Assembly: GCF_011808225.1 (NCBI RefSeq)
Contig: NZ_SOYS01000001.1
Coordinates: 1-64,000 of the forward strand
Direction: 5' to 3'
DNA from: Cedecea colo
GTDB lineage: Bacteria; Pseudomonadota; Gammaproteobacteria; Enterobacterales; Enterobacteriaceae
Length of the DNA: 64,000 bases
Shown: piece by piece, positions 26,547 to 35,947 of the stretch
Position numbering within the stretch: position 1 is the stretch's first letter
Layout of the letters: every line of letters starts with the position of its first letter
Translations under genes and position numbers: made by a program
The notes under the pieces: model-generated
What the model saw: only the letters and a program-made list of their open reading frames with translations
Told to the model about the DNA's origin: nothing
Database searches by the model: none

Positions 26547-27622
26547 CGCGGGTTTTGCTTTTTATCGCGGCGCTGCTGTTTTCTTTTTACGCTTGTGCCG
26601 CCATCGACACCTATAAATTCAAAGACGAAGCGCAGGAGCAGCAGTTTCGTCAGCTCACCGAACAACTGCGCTGCCCGAAATGCCAGAATAATAGCATCGC
26701 CGATTCCAACGCGATGATCGCCTCCGACATGCGCCTGAAGGTGTATGAGCTGATGCAGCAGGGTAAAAACAAGCAGCAGGTTATTGATTACATGGTCGCG
26801 CGTTACGGCAACTTTGTGACTTATGAGCCGCCGGTTACCCCGTCGACGATTATTTTGTGGCTCCTGCCGGCGCTATTTATTATCGGCGGGATTTGCGTGA
26901 TTGTGGTTCGCAGCCGCAAACGGCGGGTCTATTTCAGTGAGGAAAGCGAAGGGCGCGAGCGGTGTGAGCCATTACCTGAAGCCAGCTACTGGATTTTTGC
27001 GCCGGGCGCCGTTGTGCTTATCGTCATAAGCGTTGGGGTTTATCTGAAAGTCTCAGGCCTCAAGCAGGTGCGCGAATGGCAGCAGGTTACGCAGCAAACG
27101 CCACGATTGTTACAGCGCGTCATGGATCCCAACGCCGAGCCGCTGGATATGGAAGATATGGCGCGTCTTGGATTAGGTTTGCGTACCCGTTTGCAGCAAG
27201 AGCCTGATAATATTGAAGGCTGGCTGATGCTTGGGCGAATTGGTATGGTGTTAAATAACGCAACAACCGCTACACAAGCCTTTGCACATGCATATAAACT
27301 GTCGCCTGCTAACGGTGATGTAAAGCTGGGCTATGCTGAAGTGTTGACCCGTTCTATAGATCCGCAAGACAACCTTCTGGGGGAACGTCTTTTGCGTGAG
27401 CTGCTGAAATCCGACCATACTAATGTGCGCGCGCTTAGCCTGTTTGCCTTTAACGCCTTTGAGCAACAGCAGTATCGCGAGGCGATTGGCGCCTGGCAGA
27501 TAATGTTGCGGATATTGCCGGCGAACGACCAGCGCCGCACCGTCGTCGAAAGAAGTATCGAACAGGCGAAGTCACAGGCAGGTCAGACTATCATCAAACC
27601 TGAGAGCGTAGATAAACAATAA
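26543..27622 (+). CDS. ccmH: CcmH, fused CcmH-CcmI cytochrome c maturation protein
   Basis: The N-terminal CcmH part (signal, then ELRCPKCQNNSIADSNAMI with the redox CxxC, then a span ILWLLPALFIIGGICVIVV) binds apocytochrome thiols. The C-terminal part corresponds to CcmI: a second span near VVLIVISVGVYLKVSG and TPR repeats that recognise the apocytochrome C-terminus. The fusion and its 359-residue length match E. coli CcmH. The last third is less GC-rich than the rest of the operon. mlaA starts only 13 bp downstream. Confidence 0.96.
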   Translation: MTRVLLFIAALLFSFYACAAIDTYKFKDEAQEQQFRQLTEQLRCPKCQNNSIADSNAMIASDMRLKVYELMQQGKNKQQVIDYMVARYGNFVTYEPPVTPSTIILWLLPALFIIGGICVIVVRSRKRRVYFSEESEGRERCEPLPEASYWIFAPGAVVLIVISVGVYLKVSGLKQVREWQQVTQQTPRLLQRVMDPNAEPLDMEDMARLGLGLRTRLQQEPDNIEGWLMLGRIGMVLNNATTATQAFAHAYKLSPANGDVKLGYAEVLTRSIDPQDNLLGERLLRELLKSDHTNVRALSLFAFNAFEQQQYREAIGAWQIMLRILPANDQRRTVVERSIEQAKSQAGQTIIKPESVDKQ

Positions 27623-27635
27623 CAGGGAGACGCAT

Positions 27636-28394
27636 ATGAATTTTCGCCTGACCGGGCTGGCTCTGGCCACGACGTTATTAGTCGGCTGCGCCAGCTCCGG
27701 CGACCAGGAACCACAGGGGCGCTCGGACCCGTTTGAAGGGTTCAACCGCACGATGTACAACTTCAACTTTAACGTGTTGGATCCGTATATCGTTCGTCCT
27801 GTCGCCGTTGCCTGGCGTGATTATGTGCCGCAACCTGCGCGTAACGGGTTAAGCAACTTTACCAGCAACCTTGAAGAACCCGCCGTCATGGTGAACTATT
27901 TTCTGCAAGGCGACCCGTATCAGGGCATGGTGCACTTTACCCGCTTCTTCCTGAACTCCCTGCTTGGCATGGGCGGTTTTATCGACGTGGCCGGCATGGC
28001 GAATACGAAACTGCAGCGTGAAGAGCCGCATCGCTTTGGCTCAACGCTTGGCCATTATGGCGTCGGCTATGGCCCGTATGTTCAACTGCCGTTCTATGGC
28101 AGTTTTACGCTGCGTGATGAAGGCGGCGATTATGCGGATACGCTCTATCCGGTGCTGTCATGGCTGACCTGGCCGATGTCTATCGGTAAATGGACGATTG
28201 AAGGTATCGAAACCCGCGCGCAGCTGCTGGATTCTGACGGGCTGCTTAAACAGTCTTCCGATCCGTACATTATGGTGCGTGAAGCCTACTTCCAGCGCCA
28301 TGATTTTATCGCCAACGGCGGCAAGCTTGCTCCACAGGTCAACCCGAATGCGGCGTTGATTCAGGACGATCTGAAAGACATCGATTCGCAGTAA
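27636..28394 (+). CDS. mlaA: MlaA (VacJ) phospholipid-trafficking lipoprotein
   Basis: Outer-membrane lipoprotein that removes surface-exposed phospholipids and passes them to MlaC. The 252-residue precursor has lipobox LVGC at Cys18. The body is strongly conserved: GRSDPFEGFNRTMYNFNFNV, VAWRDYVPQPARNGLSNFTS, FLNSLLGMGGFIDVAGMANT. In K-12 mlaA stands divergently from yfdC; here the ccm operon lies between them, 13 bp from mlaA. mlaA may therefore be read through from ccm or use a promoter inside ccmH. AGGGAG precedes the ATG. Confidence 0.97.
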   Translation: MNFRLTGLALATTLLVGCASSGDQEPQGRSDPFEGFNRTMYNFNFNVLDPYIVRPVAVAWRDYVPQPARNGLSNFTSNLEEPAVMVNYFLQGDPYQGMVHFTRFFLNSLLGMGGFIDVAGMANTKLQREEPHRFGSTLGHYGVGYGPYVQLPFYGSFTLRDEGGDYADTLYPVLSWLTWPMSIGKWTIEGIETRAQLLDSDGLLKQSSDPYIMVREAYFQRHDFIANGGKLAPQVNPNAALIQDDLKDIDSQ

Positions 28395-28410
28395 ACGGCG
28401 GGCATAAAAA

Positions 28411-28430
28411 AGGCGAACCTCGGTTCGCCT
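28411..28430. terminator. Hairpin half of split mlaA/fadL terminator (left copy)
   Basis: Perfect 20-bp copy AGGCGAACCTCGGTTCGCCT. It keeps the A-tract on its left (the T-tract for fadL transcripts on the - strand) but has no T-tract on its right. It is identical to the hairpin at 28,572-28,591. Confidence 0.85.
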
Positions 28431-28571
28431 CAGACTGATGACAAACTTTCAACCAGCACAGGTTGAACCTATACCACCGAATAAAAAATAAGGAAAATCA
28501 AGCAATTGATTTTCGGCTGATAACCACAAAGAAGGAGAAACCACGCTTTTTCCTTCTTTGTCAGTAAGCTA
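28431..28571 (-). repeat. 141-bp intergenic element, copy A (reverse orientation)
   Basis: Read on the - strand, it starts near TTACTGACAAAGAAGG, forms a long stem-loop (GACAAAGAAGG...CCTTCTTTGT) and continues with CAGCCGAAAATCAAT-TGATTTTCC. It ends in TTTGTCATCAGTCTG. Hand alignment to copy C gives 78 identities in the first 90 positions with no gap, and the two copies are equally long (141). The ends carry a loose inverted repeat (CTGACAAAG against CTGATGACAAA). It is flanked by perfect 20-bp direct copies of a terminator hairpin. No coding capacity. Confidence 0.85.
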
Positions 28572-28597
28572 AGGCGAACCTCGGTTCGCCTTTTTCG
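28572..28597. terminator. Hairpin half of split mlaA/fadL terminator (right copy)
   Basis: Second copy of AGGCGAACCTCGGTTCGCCT followed by TTTTTCG. It ends mlaA transcripts; on the fadL side the A-tract is lost. With the left copy it looks like one bidirectional terminator split and duplicated by the 141-bp element. Confidence 0.88.
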
Positions 28598-28611
28598 TTT
28601 CTGCGCGTTGG

Positions 28612-29934
28612 TTAGAACGCGTAGTTGAAGTTCATGCCGTACAGCCAGGCTTTCCCTTCTGAACTGAAGGTATACGGGCCATCCTGGATTTTCACGTGCT
28701 GGCCGTGCATGTAGGAAATGCCGAGGTCAACAGACGCGTCGTCGTTAAACGCATAGGTTGTACCCGCGCTCAGCCACAGGCGGTCCTGATCCGGAATGGA
28801 GATGGAACGGTTGTTTGCCGGAACCGGGCTATCGTCAAATGCGATACCGGTACGGAAGGTCCAGTTCTTATCCATAAAGTAGGTAGTACCCAGCGCAATG
28901 CGGTACGCATCCTTGAATTTTTCATCTTTCTGGAACAGCGTCTGGCCATCGCTGCCGGTTGCTTTCAGCTCCTGGAACTGGCTCCAGCTGGTGTAGGTCA
29001 GGCTGTAGTGGATAGCCCACTGCGGCGCGACTTTGTTGTAACCAGACAGCTCCCACATTTCAGGCAGGTTCAGAGTCAGAGAACCAGGGACAGTTTGTCC
29101 GTTGGTGCCAGCCGGTAAGCCAAAGTTAGACAACAACGGGTTGTAGGCGGCAGGCAGGCTGCTCTTATAGTCGCCGTCGAAGTCGACTTTTACTTCAGAA
29201 CGGTAGGTAAAGCCGTAGCGGTTGTCTTTATCGATTTCATAAAGGATACCGGCGTTCCAGCCGAAGCCCCACTCGTCACCTTTCAAACGGGCGATTTGCG
29301 TATCCGCTGGGATCTGGGATACCGGGCCTGCCAGCGCTGGCGGCAGCGCACCAGAACCCGCGATCAGCTGCGGCAAGTCACCGGCATAGCGTTCGATTTT
29401 CGCGCGGGCATAAACCGCATCAAAACCAACGCCGAAGCTCCAGTTATTGTTTAAACGGTAAGCGCCGCTGAGGTTCAGGTTTAACGTTTCCAGGTCAGTT
29501 TTACCGGCAACGGAACCCGCCGTGTATCCATTATTAAACTCTGTCGCCAGGCCGTAGTTGGAGGTCAGGGACGCGCCGATACCAAACTGTTCATTAATTG
29601 GCGTGACGAAATGCAGGTTAGGTACCCAGGCCGTCGGCGCGATGTTATCCGCGTCGGTGCTGCGGGTTGATGGCGATCTGCCGGAGATATTGACGTCCGG
29701 ATCGACAAATATCGCACCGCCGGAAAATGACGGACGGTCGAACATCATAATAAGAGCAGGGTTACGGCTGGCTGAGCCCGCATTGTCCGCAACCGCACCT
29801 TCCCCTGAATACGCTCGGCCAAGGCCAGAGGAAGAGAACTCGTTTAACTGAAAGCCGGCTGAGTACGCCTGCGAGGAAACAATTGCCACTGCAACCGCGA
29901 GGGCTGATTTTGTAAACAGGTTTTTCTGGCTCAT
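28612..29934 (-). CDS. fadL: Long-chain fatty acid outer-membrane transporter FadL
   Basis: Beta-barrel channel for long-chain fatty acids and a common phage receptor. The 440-residue precursor has signal peptide [20 protein letters not shown] and the mature N-terminal hatch [20 protein letters not shown] with the NPA segment ([15 protein letters not shown]). It ends in the barrel-type terminal Phe (GMNFNYAF). ATG at 29,934 matches the E. coli start; a TTG two codons earlier is not needed. FadR sites lie upstream. Confidence 0.97.
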   Translation of the reverse strand: MSQKNLFTKSALAVAVAIVSSQAYSAGFQLNEFSSSGLGRAYSGEGAVADNAGSASRNPALIMMFDRPSFSGGAIFVDPDVNISGRSPSTRSTDADNIAPTAWVPNLHFVTPINEQFGIGASLTSNYGLATEFNNGYTAGSVAGKTDLETLNLNLSGAYRLNNNWSFGVGFDAVYARAKIERYAGDLPQLIAGSGALPPALAGPVSQIPADTQIARLKGDEWGFGWNAGILYEIDKDNRYGFTYRSEVKVDFDGDYKSSLPAAYNPLLSNFGLPAGTNGQTVPGSLTLNLPEMWELSGYNKVAPQWAIHYSLTYTSWSQFQELKATGSDGQTLFQKDEKFKDAYRIALGTTYFMDKNWTFRTGIAFDDSPVPANNRSISIPDQDRLWLSAGTTYAFNDDASVDLGISYMHGQHVKIQDGPYTFSSEGKAWLYGMNFNYAF

Positions 29935-30304
29935 GACCAAAACCTCATAGATTTATTTTTATACAAATAACGTTACACATGGTAACAGGAGCGCGAATAG
30001 TAGGGACCGATCGAATACAGAGAAAGCAGACCAGTGGCGAGAGTATAGGTCTGACCAGATGGTATGTTGCAAGTTTGTATCTAAATTTTTTCAAAGTTGA
30101 TCATGAAAACGAGATCCGCCCGGCAAAATAGCGGCCAGGGCTATTCACTCAAAGGTATGAATTTTGTTTTAGATCATTTTTAAGTGTGATTTTGGTCACT
30201 TACGGACGCAGGAAAAATTAACGACTGGAGAGGCTTCAACGGGGAGCGTAAAATAAGCAGCTATTGTTGAATCCGTTTTGGCTTTGTATACAGAGGAAAT
30301 CATA
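29935..30304. other. fadL-yfcZ divergent intergenic region
   Basis: This 370-bp AT-rich gap contains the fadL promoter region with its FadR sites and the yfcZ leader. No gene was recognised in it. AGAGGAAA just before 30,305 serves yfcZ. Confidence 0.6.
30021..30060 (-). promoter_or_regulatory. Two FadR operators upstream of fadL
   Basis: On the - strand, 30,060-30,044 reads ATCTGGTCAGACCTATA, a near-perfect FadR site with palindromic core GGTCAGACC; E. coli fadL has a very similar sequence. A weaker second half-conserved site (CACTGGTCTGCTTTC) covers about 30,035-30,021. Two FadR sites are also known for E. coli fadL, where FadR represses in the absence of acyl-CoA. Confidence 0.75.
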
Positions 30305-30589
30305 ATGAGTAAAAATACCGCCGATGAAACCCCGGTTTGCTGCTGTATTGACGTCGGCTCCATTATTGACAACACCGACTGCACCGCGACGTACAGCCGC
30401 GTTTTCGCCGACAAAGCACAGGCAGACGAAACGCTGGCCGCGCTGAGCGCAAAGGCCCGTGAAGTTGAATCTGAGCCATGCCAGATAGTTCCGCGTTATA
30501 CAGAGGCCGACGAAGGCGTGCGTCTGGATATTGACTTCGTCTTCAGCTGCCAGGCTGAAACCATGATCTTCCAGCTCGGCCTGCGTTAA
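30305..30589 (+). CDS. yfcZ: YfcZ, small conserved protein of unknown function (DUF406)
   Basis: A 94-residue cytoplasmic protein matching E. coli YfcZ in length. It has a Cys-rich start (MSKNTADETPVCCCIDVGSI), a conserved DCTATYSRVFADKAQADETL segment and the C-terminus MIFQLGLR. Function is not established. ATG 30305 follows AGAGGAAATCATA; the earlier in-frame start lacks similarity. Confidence 0.95.
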   Translation: MSKNTADETPVCCCIDVGSIIDNTDCTATYSRVFADKAQADETLAALSAKAREVESEPCQIVPRYTEADEGVRLDIDFVFSCQAETMIFQLGLR

Positions 30590-30619
30590 TTTTTCCTCAC
30601 GCTCTGTTGCCGGGAGCGT

Positions 30620-30758
30620 TAAGTTGCTGACAAAGAAGGAAAAAGCATGGGTTTTCCTTCTTTGCGGTCATCAGCCGAAAATCAGTGGCTTGATTTTGCT
30701 TGGTTTTAAATGACGCCTTCTTTAATTTTGTGACGCCGGGAGGTTGGTCATCAGTCTC
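30620..30758 (+). repeat. 141-bp-family intergenic element, copy B
   Basis: Same order of motifs as the other copies: TTGCTGACAAAGAAGG, the long stem closed by CCTTCTTTG, CAGCCGAAAATCA, TTGATTTT, then a variable segment (GACGCC...GACGCC) and the end GGTCATCAGTCT. It is about 139 bp, slightly shorter in the variable part. No exact flanking duplication was found; a stem-loop (ACGCTC/GAGCGT) lies just to the left. It separates yfcZ from the fadI promoter. Confidence 0.75.
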
Positions 30759-30844
30759 AGTCTTTTCCTCTGCCAAAGCGTGTCCATCCTCCCAATTTTT
30801 TAGTCGCCCGGTTGGCTGAATGTAACTTTTTGGTTAAAACTGTG

Positions 30845-30861
30845 ATCAGGTCAGACCACTT
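30845..30861 (+). promoter_or_regulatory. FadR operator upstream of fadI
   Basis: ATCAGGTCAGACCACTT contains the palindromic FadR core GGTCAGACC and lies 35 bp ahead of the fadI ATG, where FadR repression of fadIJ is known in E. coli. It falls between copy B of the repeat and the ribosome site AGGGGAG. Confidence 0.7.
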
Positions 30862-30895
30862 TGCGTCTGTTTACAATTTTTAACAGGGGAGCGTT

Positions 30896-32206
30896 ATGAG
30901 TCAGGCACTTCCGCTGGTGACCCGCCAGGGTGACCGCATTGCCATCGTCAGTGGTTTGCGCACGCCATTTGCCCGTCAGGCGACCACGTTCCACGGCATT
31001 CCCGCAATCGATCTTGGCAATATGGTGGTCAGCGAGCTGCTGGCACGCAGTGAAATTTCCCCCGAAATCATCGAGCAACTCGTTTTCGGCCAGGTTGTAC
31101 AGATGCCCGAAGCGCCGAACATCGCCCGTGAAATCGTCCTCGGCACCGGCATGAGCGTGCACACGGACGCCTACAGCGTGAGCCGGGCCTGTGCAACCAG
31201 CTTTCAGGCCGTCGCAAACGTAGCCGAAAGCCTGCTGGCCGGTACTATCCGCGCCGGCATTGCAGGCGGGGCGGACTCGTCTTCCGTCCTGCCGATTGGC
31301 GTAAGCAAAAAGCTGGGCCGCACGTTAGTGGATGTGAATAAAGCCCGCACTTTTGCTCAGCGTCTGAAACTCTTTTCCCGCCTGCGTCCACGCGATCTCC
31401 TGCCCGTTCCCCCGGCGGTCGCTGAATATTCCACCGGCCTGAGAATGGGCGATACCGCCGAGCAAATGGCGAAAACGCACGGGATTACTCGCGAACAGCA
31501 GGATGCTCTCGCGCACCGTTCTCACGAGCGTGCGGCGCTCGCCTGGCAGGAAGGAAAGCTGGCCGATGAGGTGATGACGGCTTTTATTCCACCATATCGT
31601 CAGCCGCTTAGCGAAGATAACGTTGTGCGTAAAAATTCATCGCTTGCAGATTACGCAAAGCTTCGTCCGGCTTTTGACCGTAAACACGGAACGGTGACCG
31701 CGGCTAACAGCACGCCATTAACCGACGGTGCGGCCGCAGTCATCCTGATGACTGAATCCCGGGCCAAAGAGCTTGGCCTCAAACCGCTGGGTTTTTTGCG
31801 CAGCTATGCTTTCACCGCGGTCGATGTCTGGAAAGATATGTTGTCAGGCCCGGCATGGGCCACGCCGCTGGCGCTGGAAAGAGCGGGTATTACCCTTAAC
31901 GATTTAACCCTGTTTGATATGCACGAAGCGTTTGCGGCCCAGACGCTCGCCAATTTGAAAATGCTTTCCAGCGAACGCTTTGCACGCGATGTGCTGGGGC
32001 GATCTCATGCTACCGGCGAAGTGGACGAGGCAAAATTTAACGTGCTCGGCGGTTCGATTGCTTATGGGCATCCCTTTGCCGCAACGGGGGCGCGCATGAT
32101 TACGCAAACGCTGCATGAGCTTCGCCGTCGCGGCGGAGGTTTGGGGCTGGTGACCGCCTGCGCGGCGGGCGGGCTGGGTGCAGCAATGGTTCTGGAGGTC
32201 GAATAA
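30896..32206 (+). CDS. fadI: 3-ketoacyl-CoA thiolase FadI
   Basis: Beta subunit of the FadIJ fatty-acid oxidation complex, mainly used in anaerobic growth; it cleaves 3-ketoacyl-CoA with CoA. It has 436 residues, the E. coli length. The acyl-accepting Cys99 lies in [15 protein letters not shown]. The second active-site region is [17 protein letters not shown], followed by [15 protein letters not shown] with the proton-transfer Cys. The stop shares a base with the fadJ start (TAATG), coupling the two subunits. Confidence 0.97.
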   Translation: MSQALPLVTRQGDRIAIVSGLRTPFARQATTFHGIPAIDLGNMVVSELLARSEISPEIIEQLVFGQVVQMPEAPNIAREIVLGTGMSVHTDAYSVSRACATSFQAVANVAESLLAGTIRAGIAGGADSSSVLPIGVSKKLGRTLVDVNKARTFAQRLKLFSRLRPRDLLPVPPAVAEYSTGLRMGDTAEQMAKTHGITREQQDALAHRSHERAALAWQEGKLADEVMTAFIPPYRQPLSEDNVVRKNSSLADYAKLRPAFDRKHGTVTAANSTPLTDGAAAVILMTESRAKELGLKPLGFLRSYAFTAVDVWKDMLSGPAWATPLALERAGITLNDLTLFDMHEAFAAQTLANLKMLSSERFARDVLGRSHATGEVDEAKFNVLGGSIAYGHPFAATGARMITQTLHELRRRGGGLGLVTACAAGGLGAAMVLEVE

Positions 32207-34365
32207 TGGAACAAATCAACGCATTCTCACTGCATATTCGACCTGACAACGTCGCGGTGGTCACGATTGATGTGCCAGGCGAAAAAATGAACACTCTCAA
32301 AGCATCGTTTGGCCCTGAGGTTCACGCCCTTATCAAACAGGTGAGGGATAACAACAGCCTGCAAGGCCTGGTGTTTATTTCCGGTAAGCCCGATAACTTT
32401 ATTGCGGGCGCGGATATCAATATGATTGCGGGCTGCCAGACCGCGCAGGAAGCGCAGGATTTGGCGCGCCAGGGCCAGCAGATTATGGCAGAGATCGCCG
32501 CGCTGCCGGTCCCGGTGGTGGCGGCAATTCATGGCGCCTGTCTTGGCGGCGGGCTTGAGCTGGCGCTGGCCTGTCATGCAAGAATCTGTACCGACGATGA
32601 AAAAACGAAGCTGGGGCTGCCGGAGGTACAGCTGGGCCTGCTGCCCGGCTCTGGCGGCACGCAGCGTTTGCCGCGTCTGATTGGCGTGAGCAACGCGCTG
32701 GACACCATCCTCACCGGCAAGCAGCTACGCCCTCGTCAGGCGCTGAAGCTGGGGCTGGTTGACGATGTTGTTCCGCAATCCATTTTGCTTAATGCCGCCG
32801 TTGAGCTGGCGCTCAAGGGCCGTAAGCCTGCACGAGTTTTACCCGTTCGCGAACGGGTTCTTGCCGGTCCACTTGGACGCTCGCTGTTGTTCAACATCGT
32901 GAGCAAAAAAACGGAACAAAAAACTAAAGGCAACTACCCGGCCACGCGGCGCGTGCTTGAGGTGATAAAACTCGGGCTGGAGCAGGGAGCGCACAGCGGC
33001 TACGAGGCTGAGGCAAAAGCCTTTGGCGAGCTGGCGATGACGCCGCAGTCCGCCGCGCTGCGTGGGATATTCTTTGCCAGCACGGAACTGAAAAAAGAGC
33101 ATGGCAGCGATGCTGCGCCTCGTTCAATTCATGCGGTTGGCGTGCTGGGCGGCGGATTGATGGGCGGCGGTATCGCTTACGTCACGGCGACGAAAGGCCA
33201 TCTTCCAGTGCGCATCAAAGACATCGGCAACGAAGGCATTAATCACGCGCTGCAATACAGTTGGGATCTGCTGGATAAAAAAGTGCGCCGCCGCCATATG
33301 AAAGCGGCAGAGCGTCAGCGCGAGATGGCACGTATTTCTGGCGGAACGGATTACAGCGGTTTTCACAGCCGCGATATCGTGGTGGAAGCCGTGTTTGAAG
33401 ATCTGGCGCTGAAGCAAAAAATGGTGGCAGAAATTGAACAGCACGCCGCGCCGCAGACGGTTTTCGCCTCTAACACATCTTCATTGCCTATCGCAGATAT
33501 TGCCGCTAACGCCGCGCGTCCGGAACAGGTTATCGGCCTGCACTATTTCAGCCCGGTAGACAAAATGCCGCTGGTGGAGGTTATTCCCCATGCCGGTACT
33601 TCTGCACAAACGATTGCCACAACCGTTGCCCTGGCGAAGAAACAGGGTAAAACGCCGATTGTGGTTGGGGACAGCGCAGGGTTTTACGTTAACCGTATCC
33701 TGGCTCCGTATGTCAACGAAGCGATGCGTTGCCTGGTAGAAGGAGAGCCCGTCGATAAAATCGACGAGGCGCTGGTCAAATTTGGCTTCCCCGTTGGCCC
33801 AATCCAACTTTTGGATGAGGTGGGAATCGACGTGGGAACTAAAATTAGCCCAATTCTTCAGCAGGCTTACGGCGAGCGCTTTGCCGCCCCGGATGCGATT
33901 GCAGCAATATTGAACGACGATCGCAAAGGGAGAAAAAATGGTCGCGGTTTCTATCTTTATGACCCGAAAGGGCGTAAAAGCAAAAAGCAGGTCGACCCTG
34001 CAATTTATAAGCTTATTGGCGTAACGCCGAAGGGGCGGCTGGAAGCAAAAGCTATTGCCGAACGCTGCGTGATGATGATGCTCAATGAAGCTGCCCGTTG
34101 CCTTGATGAAGGCGTTGTGCGCAGCGCTCGCGACGGCGATATTGGCGCCGTATTTGGTATTGGTTTCCCGCCGTTCCTCGGCGGTCCGTTCCGCTATATG
34201 GATAGCACAGGCGCGGGTGAAATTGTCGCAACGCTGCAACGCCTTTCCAGCCAGTACGGCGAGCGGTTTTCACCCTGCGACAGGCTGTTAACGATGGCCG
34301 GGAATAACCTCGCTTTCAATGATTCGCTGAAACAAGAAGCAGAAATTGGGGTCAAAGAAGCATGA
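32206..34365 (+). CDS. fadJ: Multifunctional fatty-acid oxidation protein FadJ
   Basis: Alpha subunit with enoyl-CoA hydratase and 3-hydroxyacyl-CoA dehydrogenase activities. The 719 residues hold an N-terminal crotonase domain ([44 protein letters not shown]) and, from about residue 310, the NAD-binding domain with [20 protein letters not shown]. Further dehydrogenase motifs are [20 protein letters not shown] and [19 protein letters not shown]. It is translationally coupled to fadI. Confidence 0.97.
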   Translation: MEQINAFSLHIRPDNVAVVTIDVPGEKMNTLKASFGPEVHALIKQVRDNNSLQGLVFISGKPDNFIAGADINMIAGCQTAQEAQDLARQGQQIMAEIAALPVPVVAAIHGACLGGGLELALACHARICTDDEKTKLGLPEVQLGLLPGSGGTQRLPRLIGVSNALDTILTGKQLRPRQALKLGLVDDVVPQSILLNAAVELALKGRKPARVLPVRERVLAGPLGRSLLFNIVSKKTEQKTKGNYPATRRVLEVIKLGLEQGAHSGYEAEAKAFGELAMTPQSAALRGIFFASTELKKEHGSDAAPRSIHAVGVLGGGLMGGGIAYVTATKGHLPVRIKDIGNEGINHALQYSWDLLDKKVRRRHMKAAERQREMARISGGTDYSGFHSRDIVVEAVFEDLALKQKMVAEIEQHAAPQTVFASNTSSLPIADIAANAARPEQVIGLHYFSPVDKMPLVEVIPHAGTSAQTIATTVALAKKQGKTPIVVGDSAGFYVNRILAPYVNEAMRCLVEGEPVDKIDEALVKFGFPVGPIQLLDEVGIDVGTKISPILQQAYGERFAAPDAIAAILNDDRKGRKNGRGFYLYDPKGRKSKKQVDPAIYKLIGVTPKGRLEAKAIAERCVMMMLNEAARCLDEGVVRSARDGDIGAVFGIGFPPFLGGPFRYMDSTGAGEIVATLQRLSSQYGERFSPCDRLLTMAGNNLAFNDSLKQEAEIGVKEA

Positions 34366-34575
34366 GTTTTGCCTCCCCAGGGGGAGGGTTATAAACTCGG
34401 TGAACGGACGCTGGTCGATCATTTTGTAAACTATGATTGACTATACTTGCAGCATTGGAGTAAAAAACAGCGTTTCATTCGGAATACGAATAAGGCACAA
34501 TGCCCGGCTGCTGAATATATCCTCTCTGCTGAAAGGGTGTGTTACGGCATTCCTGGTTAACAAAAGCGGTGCAAT

Positions 34576-35064
34576 ATGCAAGTTTTTATCATGCGTCATG
34601 GCGACGCAGCACTCGATGCCGCCAGCGACTCGGTACGTCCTTTGACCCAATGTGGCTGTGACGAATCCCGTGTTATGGCGACCTGGTTAAAAAGTCAGGT
34701 AGCGGATATCGAACGTGTTCTGGTGAGCCCTTACCTGCGAGCTGAACAGACCCTGGGCGTGGTGCGGGAAGCGCTTAATCTCCCGGAAAAAGAAGACATC
34801 CTGCCGGAACTGACCCCGTGCGGCGATGTTGGCCTGGTAAGCTGCTATCTGCAGGCCCTGGCCAATGAAGGCGTTGAATCGGCGCTGGTGGTTTCTCACC
34901 TGCCGTTGGTGGGTTACCTGGTGTCTGAACTCTGTCCTGAAGAAACCCCGCCGATGTTCAGCACCTCGGCTATCGCCAGCGTAACGCTGGATGCCCAAAC
35001 CGGAAAAGGGGTGTTTAACTGGCAGATGAGTCCCTGCAATCTGAAAATAGCGAAAGCTATCTGA
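34576..35064 (+). CDS. sixA: Phosphohistidine phosphatase SixA
   Basis: Histidine-phosphatase-superfamily enzyme that removes phosphate from phosphohistidine in phosphorelay and nitrogen-PTS proteins. The 162-residue protein opens MQVFIMRHGDAALDA, with RHG and nucleophile His8, then YLRAEQTLGVVREAL and SHLPLVGYLVSEL with the second His. It lies 210 bp after fadJ, in a gap holding a CCTCCC/GGGAGG hairpin right after fadJ but no further gene. Confidence 0.95.
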   Translation: MQVFIMRHGDAALDAASDSVRPLTQCGCDESRVMATWLKSQVADIERVLVSPYLRAEQTLGVVREALNLPEKEDILPELTPCGDVGLVSCYLQALANEGVESALVVSHLPLVGYLVSELCPEETPPMFSTSAIASVTLDAQTGKGVFNWQMSPCNLKIAKAI

Positions 35065-35084
35065 CAGCCGTAAGCATGAAAAAA

Positions 35085-35109
35085 GAGCCGCGAAATGCGG
35101 CTTTTCTTG
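35085..35109 (+). terminator. sixA terminator
   Basis: Stem AGCCGC/GCGGCT around a GAAAT loop followed by TTTTCTTG, 21 bp after the sixA stop. An A-tract on the left means it may also stop smrB transcripts from the other strand. Confidence 0.75.
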
Positions 35110-35121
35110 TTTTTCTCTCTT

Positions 35122-35188
35122 AGACAGGGAGAGGGTTATCACTTTCTCCCTGTCTGAAGAGGAGAAGGCTATCACTTTTCTTCTCCCT
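35122..35188. repeat. Tandem pair of related inverted repeats
   Basis: Two neighbouring stem-loops share a loop motif. The first (35,122-35,155) pairs AGACAGGGAGA with TCTCCCTGTCT around GGTTATCAC. The second (about 35,160-35,188) pairs GGAGAAG with CTTCTCC around GCTATCACTTTT. They sit in the convergent sixA/smrB gap. Possibly decayed REP-like sequence. Confidence 0.5.
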
Positions 35189-35225
35189 TTCCCTTCAGGG
35201 CTGAGGGTTCCAGTCAATGCTGAAG

Positions 35226-35777
35226 CTAAGGCAACTCCGGCGGCTGCCACTCCTCGACTTCAATCAATACCAGCAAAGCCGCATCACCGCCGTACTCTTT
35301 CGGTGCCTGATGAAAGGCCATCACATGCGGATGCTGAGCGAGCCACAGCGGCGTTTGCTGCTTTAATATATGTTTACCATGGCCGTGCATTACGCAGGCG
35401 CAAAACACGTGTTCACGGCGACAGGCGGCGATTAACGCGCCCAGCTCTTGCTTTGCCTGAAGCTGCGTCAGGCCGTGCAAATCCAAAAACAGCTCGGGGG
35501 AATAATCTCCCCGGCGGATCTTTTTTAATTCGAAATGGCTAACGTCTTCACGGACATAGCGAGTAGGGCCTTCAGACGCCAGTCTTGGCTGGAATTCGTC
35601 GGAAAAGTAATGGCTGGCGTCGGCCTGCTCCTGCAACAGCCGTTTCACCGGTACTTCCTGGATCTTTTTGCGCACCGGGCGGTGGACAATAGTGTCCTGG
35701 GCAAGTTTCTTCGTGCCGCTCATCAAGTCACGGAAAAGGTTCCTTTCGTCAACGCTGAGCGGAGGTTTCTTCTTCAT
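35226..35777 (-). CDS. smrB: Ribosome rescue factor SmrB (Smr-domain endonuclease)
   Basis: SmrB cleaves mRNA at collided ribosomes to start rescue. The 183-residue protein has a basic N-terminal extension ([20 protein letters not shown]) and the Smr domain with [20 protein letters not shown] and the catalytic-loop motif [17 protein letters not shown] at 35,777 ([13 protein letters not shown]) gives the E. coli start; the frame extends 40 codons upstream without similarity. It is divergent from prmB. Confidence 0.94.
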   Translation of the reverse strand: MKKKPPLSVDERNLFRDLMSGTKKLAQDTIVHRPVRKKIQEVPVKRLLQEQADASHYFSDEFQPRLASEGPTRYVREDVSHFELKKIRRGDYSPELFLDLHGLTQLQAKQELGALIAACRREHVFCACVMHGHGKHILKQQTPLWLAQHPHVMAFHQAPKEYGGDAALLVLIEVEEWQPPELP

Positions 35778-35947
35778 CGCTTTCTCGTCTTGCATCTGCT
35801 TTGACGTCAGTTTACCTGCTTTGGCGCTCACCACTAAATAAAACGCAAATTTCCACCCCGCTACGGTGATTGCATGCTGATTTGTCGCGACCTTCATGGC
35901 AAACTAATCGATTATTGAATTAGCGCGAACGGCCTGCGGAGGGCAAC

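Noticed and set aside
34433-34645. Small ORF between fadJ and sixA
   Set aside because: It overlaps the sixA start in another frame and shows no codon bias or recognisable motif.
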